A DNA stretch of 64,000 nt from contig NZ_CP135971.1 of assembly GCF_032463525.1 (NCBI RefSeq), positions 2,480,001-2,544,000 of the forward strand, given 5' to 3'. The notes below the pieces were generated by a model. That model was not told where the DNA came from and searched no databases. It worked only from the letters and a program-made list of their open reading frames with translations. The DNA comes from Pseudomonas sp. DTU_2021_1001937_2_SI_NGA_ILE_001 (lineage in GTDB: Bacteria; Pseudomonadota; Gammaproteobacteria; Pseudomonadales; Pseudomonadaceae). Shown piece after piece: positions 36,715-44,759 of this stretch (its first letter is position 1; each line of letters starts with the position of its first letter). The translations under genes and the position numbers were made by a program.

Positions 36715-39018
36715 ATGAATAAGTTGTGCTTAGTAGGTCTGCTGGTCGGTCTGGCCAGTCAAACGACGCTGGCAGCCACCGCCACCAGCGCTCCGCAGCA
36801 AACCCCTCTGCAAGCCAAGAATGCCTTCATCGACAAGCTGATGAAGCAGATGACCCTGGACGAAAAGATCGGCCAGTTGCGCCTCATCAGCATCAGCCGG
36901 GAAATGCCGCAACCGAAGATTCTCGAGGAAATCGCCGCCGGCCGTATCGGCAGCACCTTCAACTCCATCACCCGCGCCGAGAACCGCCCGCTGCAAGAGG
37001 CCGCGGTCGCCAAGAGCCGGCTGAAGATCCCGATGTTCTTCGCCTATGACGTGGTCCACGGCCATCGCACCATCTTCCCGATCAGCCTGGGCCTGGCGGC
37101 CAGCTGGGACATGGACGCCATCGCCCTGAGCGGGCGCATCTCGGCCAAGGAAGCGGCGGCCGACGGCATCGACATGACCTTCGCGCCGATGGTCGACATT
37201 TCCCGCGATCCGCGCTGGGGCCGCAGTTCGGAAGGTTTTGGCGAAGACACCTACCTGGTCTCACGCATCTCCGAAGTCATGGTGCATGCCTTCCAGGCGC
37301 AGAGCCCGGCCGAGAAGACCAGCCTGATGGCAGCGGTCAAGCACTTCGCCCTGTATGGCGCGGTGGAAGGCGGCCGCGACTACAACAGCGTGGACATGAG
37401 CCCGACGCGCATGTACCAGGACTACCTGCCGCCCTACCGCGCAGGTCTGGATGCCGGTGCCGGCGGCGTGATGGTCGCGCTGAACTCGATCAACGGCGTG
37501 CCCGCCTCGGCCAACACCTGGCTGATGCACGACCTGCTGCGCAAGGAGTGGGGCTTCAAGGGCGTGACCATCAGCGACCATGGCGCCATCGGCGAGCTGA
37601 TCAAGCACGGCGTGGCCAAGGACGAGCGCGAAGCCGCCAAGCTGGCGATCAAGGCTGGCGTCGACCTGAGCATGAACGACGAAGCGTATGGCGAACACCT
37701 GCCGGAGCTGGTCAAGAGCGGCGAAGTGTCGATGAAGGAAATCGACAACGCCGTACGTGAAGTGCTGGGCGCCAAGTGGGACATGGGCCTGTTCGCCGAC
37801 CCGTACCGGCGCATCGGGGTGGCCGCCGAAGATCCGGCCGACACCTACTCCGACGACCGCCTGCACCGCGCCGAAGCCCGTGACGTGGCGCGCAAGACCC
37901 TGGTACTGCTGAAGAACCAGAACGACACCCTGCCGCTGAAGAAGCAAGGCACCATCGCCGTGATCGGCGGCCTGGCACAGAGCAAGCTGGACATGCTCGG
38001 CAGCTGGTCGGCTGCCGGCCGGCCGAACCAGTCGGTCACTCTCTACGAAGGCCTGACCAACGCCCTCGGCGACCAGGCCAAGCTGCTGTATGCCCGCGGC
38101 GCCAACGTCAGCGACAAGGAAAACGTGCTCACCTACCTCAACTTCATCGAGAAGGAAGTGGAGGTCGACCCGCGCCCGGCCCAGGAAATGATCGACGAAG
38201 CGGTGAAGACCGCCGAGCAGGCCGACGTGGTGGTGGCCGTGGTCGGCGAGTCGCGTGGCATGTCTCATGAATCGGCGAGCCGCAGCAGCCTGGACATTCC
38301 CGGCCGCCAGCGCGACCTGATCAAGGCCCTCAAGGCCACCGGCAAGCCTCTGGTGCTGGTGCTGATGAACGGCCGTCCGCTGGCCCTGGGTGACGAACTG
38401 CAGGAAGCCGACGCGGTGCTGGAAACCTGGTTCCCGGGCACCGAAGGCGGTAATGCCGTCGCTGACGTGCTGTTCGGTGACTACAACCCGTCCGGCAAGC
38501 TGCCGATGACCTTCCCGCGCTCGATTGGCCAGCTGCCGCAATACTACGCGCACATGAACACCGGCCGTCCCTATACCCCCGGCAAGCCTGGCAACTACAC
38601 CTCGCAGTATTTCGAAGAGCCGGTGCAGGGTCCTCTGTTCCCCTTCGGCTATGGCCTGAGCTACACCCACTTCGATGTCTCGGACATCAAGCTGTCCAGT
38701 GACAAGCTCGAACGCAAGGGCAAGCTGAGCGCCAGCGTGACCGTGAAGAATACCGGCAAGGTCGCCGGTGCCACCGTGGTGCAGTTGTATCTGCATGACG
38801 TGGCCGCCTCGGTGAGCCAGCCGGTGAAGGCCCTCAAGGGCTTCCAGAAGGTCGACCTGCAGCCCGGCCAGGAGCAGGTAGTGACCTTCACCCTGACCGA
38901 GAACGACCTGAAGCTCTATAACCAGGCGCTCAAGCACGTGGCCGAGGCCGGCGAGTTCCAAGTGATGATCGGCCTGGATTCGGCTGACGTCAAAGAAGCC
39001 CGCTTCAACCTGCTTTAA
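36715..39018 (+). CDS. bglX: Periplasmic beta-glucosidase, GH3 family
   Basis: A 767-residue protein, the size of E. coli BglX (765). It has a signal peptide (NKLCLVGLLVGLASQTTLA). The GH3 N-terminal barrel follows, with KHFALYGAVEGGRDYN and the nucleophile Asp in VTISDHGAIGE, then the GH3 C-terminal sandwich and a fibronectin-III-like end. It hydrolyses beta-glucosides in the periplasm. The ATG at 36715 was chosen because it begins the signal peptide; an upstream ATG at 36577 is not supported. It is probably monocistronic. Confidence 0.95.
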   Translation: MNKLCLVGLLVGLASQTTLAATATSAPQQTPLQAKNAFIDKLMKQMTLDEKIGQLRLISISREMPQPKILEEIAAGRIGSTFNSITRAENRPLQEAAVAKSRLKIPMFFAYDVVHGHRTIFPISLGLAASWDMDAIALSGRISAKEAAADGIDMTFAPMVDISRDPRWGRSSEGFGEDTYLVSRISEVMVHAFQAQSPAEKTSLMAAVKHFALYGAVEGGRDYNSVDMSPTRMYQDYLPPYRAGLDAGAGGVMVALNSINGVPASANTWLMHDLLRKEWGFKGVTISDHGAIGELIKHGVAKDEREAAKLAIKAGVDLSMNDEAYGEHLPELVKSGEVSMKEIDNAVREVLGAKWDMGLFADPYRRIGVAAEDPADTYSDDRLHRAEARDVARKTLVLLKNQNDTLPLKKQGTIAVIGGLAQSKLDMLGSWSAAGRPNQSVTLYEGLTNALGDQAKLLYARGANVSDKENVLTYLNFIEKEVEVDPRPAQEMIDEAVKTAEQADVVVAVVGESRGMSHESASRSSLDIPGRQRDLIKALKATGKPLVLVLMNGRPLALGDELQEADAVLETWFPGTEGGNAVADVLFGDYNPSGKLPMTFPRSIGQLPQYYAHMNTGRPYTPGKPGNYTSQYFEEPVQGPLFPFGYGLSYTHFDVSDIKLSSDKLERKGKLSASVTVKNTGKVAGATVVQLYLHDVAASVSQPVKALKGFQKVDLQPGQEQVVTFTLTENDLKLYNQALKHVAEAGEFQVMIGLDSADVKEARFNLL

Positions 39019-39092
39019 CAGGCTCGGCGGCGCCCCGGCGGACTCGCAAGCGCCGCCGGGGCGCGCCAACGAATTCCCGGAGCCACGCGTCC

Positions 39093-40859
39093 ATGACTTT
39101 CACGCAACGTACCTGGCGTCTGTTCGTGTATGTCCTGCTCATCGTGGCCGGTGCAGCGCTGTGCGCCGGCCTGGCCATGTACCAGGCCCAGCAGCATGTG
39201 CTCAAGGAAGAAGCCCGGCGCGCCAGCCTGCAGCTGTCGCTGTATGCCAACACCCTGCACACCCTGATCGAACGTTACCGCGCCCTGCCAGCGGTACTGG
39301 CCCTGGACAATGAGATTCGCGAGGCGCTGCGCGGCCCGCTGACAGCCGAGAACCAGGCGCAGCTCAACCTCAAGCTCGAACGCATCAATGCGGCAGCCCA
39401 CTCCTCGACCCTGGAGCTGCTGGACCACAACGGCCTGGCCATCGGCGCCAGCAACTGGCGCAGCCCGCAGAGCTACGTGGGCAACAACTATGGCTTCCGG
39501 CCTTACTTTTCGCAGGCCCGCGCCACAGGCGAGGGTCGTTTCTATGCAGTGGGCGTGACCACCGGCATTCCCGGCTACTTTCTGTCCAGTGCGGTGCTGG
39601 ACGACGACGGCGAGTTTCTCGGTGCCATGGTGGTGAAACTGGAGTTTCCCAGCCTGGAACGCGAATGGGCCCAGCTCGGCACCGACCTGCTGATGGTCAG
39701 CGACAGCAAGGGCGTGGCGTTCCTGGCCAGCCATCCGGCCTGGCGCTACCGCGAACTGGCGCCCATTTCGATGGAAGATCGCGCCGAACTGCTCAGCACC
39801 CGGCAGTACGACAAGAAGCCGCTGTCGCCTCTGCGCAGCCGAATCCTGCAAAGCTTCGGCGCCAATAGCCATTTCACCCGCGTGGACGCCCCCGAAGGCA
39901 GCACCGACTACCTGTGGCAATCGCTGGAACTGGCCGACGAACACTGGACCCTGCACCTGCTGCGCAAGCCCGAATCGGTGAACGAAGACGTGCGCACCGC
40001 CGGCCTGGCAGCGGCCGGCATCTGGCTGACGCTGGTGTTTCTCGGCCTGTTCCTGTCGCAACGCTGGCGCCTGGCACGCTTGCGTGAGCGCAGCCGCGAC
40101 GAACTGGAACGGCTGGTCCAAGAGCGCACCCGTGACCTGCGTACCGCCCAGGAAGGCCTGGTGCAGTCGACCAAGCTGGCGGCGCTGGGGCAGATGTCCG
40201 CCGCCCTGGCCCACGAAATCAACCAGCCGCTCACCGCCCAGCGCATGCAGCTGGCGACCCTGCGCCTGCTGCTCGACCAGGGGCGGATCGTCGATGCGGG
40301 CAAGATCCTTGCCCAGCTGGACCAGCAACTGACCCGCATGGCGGCCCTCACCGGGCACCTCAAGACCTTCGCCCGCAAGAGCCCGGACGGCCTGCGCGAA
40401 CGCCTCGACCTCGCCAACGTGGTGGACCAGGCCCTGCTGCTGCTCGACACCCGACTGCGCGAAGAACAGGTCGAATGCGTGCTGCACCTGGCGCGCCCGG
40501 CGTGGGTGCGCGGCGACGCGATTCGCCTGGAACAGGTACTCATCAACCTGCTGCACAACGCTCTGGACGCCATGCGTGGCCAACCGCACAAGCGCCTGGA
40601 AGTGCGCATCGAGGCGCAGGGCGAGCAGTGGCAACTGAGTGTCGCCGACAACGGCAGCGGCATCGCCAGCGAACACCTGGGCAGCCTGTTCGACCCCTTC
40701 TTCACCACCAAGCCGGTGGGTGACGGCCTGGGCCTGGGGCTGGCGGTGTCCTATGCGATCATCCACAGCCTGGGCGGCCAACTGAGCGCGCGCAACGGCG
40801 AGCAAGGTGCCGTGTTCAGTTTCAGCCTCGACAATGACTTTCTGGAGCAAGCACCGTGA
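39093..40859 (+). CDS. dctB: DctB-like sensor histidine kinase
   Basis: A 588-residue membrane kinase. A helix at about 10-30, a periplasmic dCache sensor (about 40-295) and a second helix near 305-325 are followed by a coiled-coil. The HisKA box is ALAHEINQPL, with phospho-accepting H374. The ATPase boxes are LINLLHNALDA (N), DNGSGI (G1) and GDGLGLGLAV (G2). It resembles DctB of the C4-dicarboxylate system and MifS of P. aeruginosa (alpha-ketoglutarate sensing). The stop overlaps the response regulator start (GTGA). The ligand is probably a dicarboxylate such as alpha-ketoglutarate. Confidence 0.92.
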   Translation: MTFTQRTWRLFVYVLLIVAGAALCAGLAMYQAQQHVLKEEARRASLQLSLYANTLHTLIERYRALPAVLALDNEIREALRGPLTAENQAQLNLKLERINAAAHSSTLELLDHNGLAIGASNWRSPQSYVGNNYGFRPYFSQARATGEGRFYAVGVTTGIPGYFLSSAVLDDDGEFLGAMVVKLEFPSLEREWAQLGTDLLMVSDSKGVAFLASHPAWRYRELAPISMEDRAELLSTRQYDKKPLSPLRSRILQSFGANSHFTRVDAPEGSTDYLWQSLELADEHWTLHLLRKPESVNEDVRTAGLAAAGIWLTLVFLGLFLSQRWRLARLRERSRDELERLVQERTRDLRTAQEGLVQSTKLAALGQMSAALAHEINQPLTAQRMQLATLRLLLDQGRIVDAGKILAQLDQQLTRMAALTGHLKTFARKSPDGLRERLDLANVVDQALLLLDTRLREEQVECVLHLARPAWVRGDAIRLEQVLINLLHNALDAMRGQPHKRLEVRIEAQGEQWQLSVADNGSGIASEHLGSLFDPFFTTKPVGDGLGLGLAVSYAIIHSLGGQLSARNGEQGAVFSFSLDNDFLEQAP

Positions 40860-42178
40860 CGCTCAATTCGGTGACCCTGGTCGATGACGAAGCGGCCATC
40901 CGCCAGGCCATCGAACCCTGGCTGAGCCTTTCCGGCTTCGAGGTCAGCCTGTACAGCCGTGGCGAAGACTGCCTGGCACAGTTGCCCGAGCATTACCCAG
41001 GGGTGATCCTCAGCGACGTGCGCATGCCCGGCATGAGCGGCCTGGAACTGCTCGACCGCTTGCAGACCCTCGACAGGGACCTGCCGGTGATCATCCTCAC
41101 CGGCCATGGCGACGTGCCGATGGCCGTCGACGCCATGCGTCAGGGCGCCTACGACTTTCTGGAAAAGCCTTTCGCGCCCCAGGCGCTGCTCGACACCCTG
41201 CGCCGCGCCCTGGAAAAGCGCCAGCTGGTGCTGGAGAACCGCCGCCTGCATGAGCAGGCCGACAACCGGGCCCAGCTGGAGGCCACGTTGCTGGGCGTGT
41301 CGCCCGGCCTGCAGACCCTGCGTCGCCAGGTTCTGGACCTGGCCGCCATGCCGGTCAACGTGCTGATCCGCGGCGAGACCGGCAGCGGCAAGGAGCTGGT
41401 CGCCCGCTGCCTGCACGACTTCGGCCCGCGTGCGGCCAAGCCGTTCGTGGCGCTTAATTGCGCGGCGATTCCAGAGCAACTGTTCGAGGCCGAATTGTTC
41501 GGCCATGAAAGCGGCGCCTTTACCGGTGCCCAGGGCAAGCGCGTCGGACGCCTGGAATACGCCCAAGGCGGTACGCTGTTTCTCGATGAAATCGAAAGCA
41601 TGCCCCTGGCCCAGCAGGCCAAGCTGCTGCGCGTGCTGCAAGATCGCCAGTTGCAGCGCCTGGGTTCTAACCAGAGCATCGAAGTGGACGTGCGCATCAT
41701 TGCCGCGACCAAGCCGGACCTGCTCGACGAAGCCCGGGCGGGGCGCTTCCGGGAAGACCTGGCCTACCGCCTCAACGTCGCGGAATTGCGCCTGCCTGCA
41801 CTGCGCGAGCGCCGCGAAGATATTCCTCTGCTGTACAACCACTTCCTGCGCGGTGCCGCCGAGCGTCTCGGCCGCCCGGCGACAGAACCCAGCGGCGCCC
41901 TGCTGGGTCGCCTGCTCAGCCACGACTGGCCGGGCAACGTGCGCGAACTGGCCAACGCCGCCGAGCGTGAAGTGCTCGGCCTGAGCCCCTCCACTGAAGA
42001 GGCCGCCGGGCAGTCCCTTGCCGCACAGCAGGAGGCCTTCGAAGCCCAGTGCCTGCGCGCCGCACTGAGCCGCCACAAGGGCGATATCAAGGCCGTGCTC
42101 GCCGAGCTGCAACTGCCACGCCGCACCCTCAACGAAAAGATGCAGCGCCACGGCCTGCAGCGCGAAATGTTTCTCTGA
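40856..42178 (+). CDS. dctD: DctD-like sigma54-dependent response regulator
   Basis: A 440-residue NtrC-type activator. The receiver domain has the phosphorylated D54 in ILSDVRMPG. The AAA+ domain has GETGSGKE and GAFTGA, and a Fis-type helix-turn-helix ends the protein (LPRRTLNEKM). The GTG start overlaps the kinase stop. Its target is very likely kgtP, whose -24/-12 promoter lies just downstream. It is similar to MifR and DctD. Confidence 0.94.
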   Translation: MTLNSVTLVDDEAAIRQAIEPWLSLSGFEVSLYSRGEDCLAQLPEHYPGVILSDVRMPGMSGLELLDRLQTLDRDLPVIILTGHGDVPMAVDAMRQGAYDFLEKPFAPQALLDTLRRALEKRQLVLENRRLHEQADNRAQLEATLLGVSPGLQTLRRQVLDLAAMPVNVLIRGETGSGKELVARCLHDFGPRAAKPFVALNCAAIPEQLFEAELFGHESGAFTGAQGKRVGRLEYAQGGTLFLDEIESMPLAQQAKLLRVLQDRQLQRLGSNQSIEVDVRIIAATKPDLLDEARAGRFREDLAYRLNVAELRLPALRERREDIPLLYNHFLRGAAERLGRPATEPSGALLGRLLSHDWPGNVRELANAAEREVLGLSPSTEEAAGQSLAAQQEAFEAQCLRAALSRHKGDIKAVLAELQLPRRTLNEKMQRHGLQREMFL

Positions 42179-42286
42179 GCGTAGGCTGAAGCCGTCGGCC
42201 GGCAGCCACTCCCAGAGGGTCGGACGGCTGTCTTTCGGGTCACGGCGGGCTGATCAAGAAAACGCGCCTCCAAAGCCCAACCCATC

Positions 42287-42332
42287 GGCAAGAATCCGCT
42301 CACGCAAAACCGACCATGAGCGGATTCTTGCC
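42287..42332. promoter_or_regulatory. Perfect 16-bp inverted repeat, candidate DctD upstream activating site
   Basis: GGCAAGAATCCGCTCA (42287-42302) and its exact reverse complement (42317-42332) are separated by 14 nt. The repeat lies 43-88 bp upstream of the -24 element of kgtP, the position expected of enhancer sites, roughly -114 to -69 from the predicted start. It is followed by no T-tract, so it is a poor intrinsic terminator of dctD. Confidence 0.65.
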
Positions 42333-42374
42333 TATTTCAACGCCTTAACCGCTCTATTCCGGGGCTTCCGCGCC

Positions 42375-42389
42375 TGGCACAGGTCCTGC
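42375..42389 (+). promoter_or_regulatory. Sigma54 (-24/-12) promoter of kgtP
   Basis: TGGCACAGGTCCTGC has the GG and GC at exact 10-bp spacing and only minor departures from TGGCACG-N4-TTGC. It lies 62 bp upstream of the kgtP ATG, directly downstream of the gene for a sigma54 activator. Confidence 0.88.
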
Positions 42390-42423
42390 TATAGATCCAG
42401 CACGGCTGCACATGCGGCCCTCT

Positions 42424-42431
42424 AATAACAA
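42424..42431 (+). promoter_or_regulatory. Candidate Crc/Hfq (catabolite repression) motif in the kgtP leader
   Basis: AATAACAA matches the AANAANAA pattern bound by Hfq with Crc in Pseudomonas mRNAs. It sits 19 nt before the kgtP ATG, in the mRNA leader made by the -24/-12 promoter. Confidence 0.5.
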
Positions 42432-42450
42432 TGACTGGACAAGGATCAAC

Positions 42451-43773
42451 ATGGCCATTCCAAACTCCCTCCCCGAGTCGGCGGGTGCACCTGCCGCGCA
42501 GAAAACCACTGCTTCGCGTCTCAAATCGATCTTCAGCGGCTCGGTCGGCAACATGGTCGAGTGGTACGACTGGTACGTCTACGCCGCCTTCTCGCTGTAC
42601 TTCGCCCAGGCGTTCTTCCCCAAGGGCGACACCACTGCACAACTGCTCAATACCGCTGCGATCTTCGCCGTGGGCTTTCTGATGCGCCCCATCGGCGGCT
42701 GGCTGATGGGCCTGTACGCCGACTACAAAGGCCGCAAGGCTGCACTGATGGCCTCGGTCATCCTGATGTGCTTCGGCTCGCTGGTCATCGCCCTGACCCC
42801 CAGCTATGAAACCATCGGTGTCGGCGCGCCGATCCTGCTGGTCATCGCACGCCTGATGCAGGGCCTGTCGGTCGGTGGTGAATACGGCACCTCGGCCACC
42901 TACCTCAGCGAAATGGCCACCAAGGAACGCCGCGGCTTCTTCTCCAGCTTCCAGTACGTGACCCTGATTTCCGGCCAGCTCATCGCCCTGGCGGTACTGA
43001 TCGTGCTGCAGCAGTTCCTCACCAAGGAAGAGCTGTACGCCTGGGGCTGGCGTATCCCGTTCGTGATCGGCGCACTGTGTGCGGTGGTTGCGCTGTACCT
43101 GCGCCGTGGCATGGAAGAAACCGAGTCGTTCACCAAGGTGAAGAAGGAAAAATCCAAGGAAAGCCTGATGCGCACCCTGCTGCGTCATCCCAAGGAGCTG
43201 GCGACCGTGGTCGGCCTGACCATGGGCGGCACCCTGGCGTTCTACACCTACACCACCTACATGCAGAAGTACCTGGTCAACACCGTGGGCATGAGCATCA
43301 CCGACTCGACGATGATCTCGGCGGCCACCCTGTTCCTGTTCATGCTGCTGCAACCGGTCATCGGCGGGCTGTCCGACAAGATCGGGCGTCGACCCATCCT
43401 GATCGCCTTCGGAGTGCTGGGCACGCTGTTCACCGTGCCGATCCTCAGCACCCTGCATACCATCCAGACCTGGTGGGGTGCGTTCTTCCTGATCATGGCC
43501 GCGCTGGTCATCGTCAGCGGCTATACCTCCATCAACGCCGTGGTCAAGGCAGAGCTGTTCCCCACCGAAATTCGCGCCCTGGGCGTAGGTCTGCCCTACG
43601 CACTGACCGTCTCGCTGTTCGGCGGCACCGCTGAATACGTGGCCTTGTGGTTCAAGAGCGTGGGCATGGAGACCGGTTACTACTGGTACGTCACCGGCTG
43701 CATCGCTTGCTCGCTGCTGGTGTACGTGTTCATGAAGGACACCCGCAAGCACTCGCGCATCGAAACCGACTGA
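42451..43773 (+). CDS. kgtP: MHS-family dicarboxylate/alpha-ketoglutarate transporter
   Basis: A 440-residue, 12-helix MFS protein of the metabolite:H+ symporter group. GSVGNMVEWYDWYVYA and [21 protein letters not shown] are signatures shared with KgtP and PcaT. It should import alpha-ketoglutarate with protons. The ATG at 42451 follows AAGGA. It is downstream of dctBD and has its own sigma54 promoter and dyad. It is closely related to the transporter at 57035-58327. Confidence 0.92.
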   Translation: MAIPNSLPESAGAPAAQKTTASRLKSIFSGSVGNMVEWYDWYVYAAFSLYFAQAFFPKGDTTAQLLNTAAIFAVGFLMRPIGGWLMGLYADYKGRKAALMASVILMCFGSLVIALTPSYETIGVGAPILLVIARLMQGLSVGGEYGTSATYLSEMATKERRGFFSSFQYVTLISGQLIALAVLIVLQQFLTKEELYAWGWRIPFVIGALCAVVALYLRRGMEETESFTKVKKEKSKESLMRTLLRHPKELATVVGLTMGGTLAFYTYTTYMQKYLVNTVGMSITDSTMISAATLFLFMLLQPVIGGLSDKIGRRPILIAFGVLGTLFTVPILSTLHTIQTWWGAFFLIMAALVIVSGYTSINAVVKAELFPTEIRALGVGLPYALTVSLFGGTAEYVALWFKSVGMETGYYWYVTGCIACSLLVYVFMKDTRKHSRIETD

Positions 43774-43794
43774 TCTCGCGTCGCGTCGATACAC

Positions 43795-43827
43795 AAGGGC
43801 AGTCCACGCCAGTGGCCTGCCCTTTTT
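43795..43827 (+). terminator. Intrinsic terminator of kgtP
   Basis: The stem AAGGGCAG (43795-43802) / CTGCCCTT (43817-43824) is followed by a T run to 43827, 22 bp after the kgtP stop. Confidence 0.85.
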
Positions 43828-44137
43828 CATGGCGAGAAAAAATATCCCTCACCCTCACTGACAGCAGGAAACTGGCCCACCGCCCTATTCAGCGCCCTGC
43901 TCCTGACGCATTTCAAATTTGTCAAGAGCTTTTATTACAAGACAATTCAAGAGACGCACCATTACCGTTCATTTTTCCGCACAACGCCCGAAATTCGCGC
44001 CATCGCGCCAACTATCATTTTCAGCAATGATCGCTAGCAATCCGATTAACTTCTTAATAAACCAGCGCGGCGTAGCATGAGCTCCATACCGGGAACACAA
44101 CACACCCGACCCGACTTCCCGAATTGGAGAACTCATC
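43828..44137. other. Intergenic region upstream of the repeat protein
   Basis: 310 bp, more AT-rich than its surroundings, with no gene. A GGAGAA ribosome site precedes the repeat protein. No promoter could be called with confidence. Confidence 0.6.
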
Positions 44138-44683
44138 ATGAAAAAGAACACCCTGATCGCCGGCCTGACCTTCGCCATCATCGCTACCAGCGCTTTCGCC
44201 CTGCCCGTGACCGATGCCGCCAAACAGTCCATCAGCGCCGATTACATCACCGCCGATGGCGCTGACCGCGTAGGTGCCAACCGCCTGACCTCCGACGGTG
44301 CCGACCACGTCGGTGCCAACCGTCTGGCCGCTGACGGCGCAGACCATGTAGGTGCCAACCGCCTGACCTCCGATGGTGCCGACCACGTCGGTGCCAACCG
44401 CCTGGCCGCTGATGGTGCTGACCATGTAGGCGCCAACCGCCTGACCTCCGACGGTGCCGACCACGTCGGTGCCAACCGTCTGGCCGCTGATGGTGCTGAC
44501 CACGTAGGCGCCAACCGCCTGACCTCCGACGGTGCCGACCACGTCGGTGCCAACCGTCTGGCCGCTGACGGCGCAGACCATGTAGGTGCCAACCGCCTGA
44601 CCTCCGACGGTGCCGACCACGTCGGTGCCAACCGTCTGGCCGCTGATGGTGCTGACCGCGTCGGTGCCAACCGTCTGATCTGA
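44138..44683 (+). CDS. Secreted 13-residue-repeat protein
   Basis: A 181-residue protein. A signal peptide (KKNTLIAGLTFAIIATSAFA, cleavage after AFA) and a short linker are followed by eleven copies of a 13-residue repeat of the form xxDGADHVGANRL, almost to the stop. The first two positions alternate TS and AA, so the true unit is 26 residues. The first and last copies have Arg instead of His. There is no Cys and there are no aromatic residues in the repeats. Secreted repeat proteins of this style are sometimes called phage infection protein in Pseudomonas annotations, which I recall but cannot verify. The function is unknown. Confidence 0.9.
   Translation: MKKNTLIAGLTFAIIATSAFALPVTDAAKQSISADYITADGADRVGANRLTSDGADHVGANRLAADGADHVGANRLTSDGADHVGANRLAADGADHVGANRLTSDGADHVGANRLAADGADHVGANRLTSDGADHVGANRLAADGADHVGANRLTSDGADHVGANRLAADGADRVGANRLI
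44249..44677 (+). repeat. Eleven 39-bp tandem repeats (78-bp super-repeat)
   Basis: In-frame tandem repeats encode the repeat region of the protein above. Copies differ mostly at synonymous sites (for example GTCGGT versus GTAGGT), so copy number may vary between strains. Confidence 0.95.
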
Positions 44684-44723
44684 TTGCTCTACCGTTCCAT
44701 CTCCTCCTTGATGCTCCCCCTTC

Positions 44724-44757
44724 ATGCCAGCCAGGGCCGCCTGACTGGCATTTTTTT
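44724..44757 (+). terminator. Intrinsic terminator of the repeat protein
   Basis: The stem ATGCCAG (44724-44730) / CTGGCAT (44745-44751) is followed by seven T, 40 bp after the stop. Confidence 0.9.
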
Positions 44758-44759
44758 GG

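Noticed and set aside
42190..42229. Stem AGCCGTC/GACGGCT after dctD as an intrinsic terminator
   Set aside because: The loop is 26 nt and only three T follow; too weak to call.
44249..44677. Regular 39-bp repeats considered as a CRISPR array or transposon repeat
   Set aside because: There are no spacers, the repeats are contiguous and in frame after a signal peptide, and no cas genes are nearby. They encode a protein.
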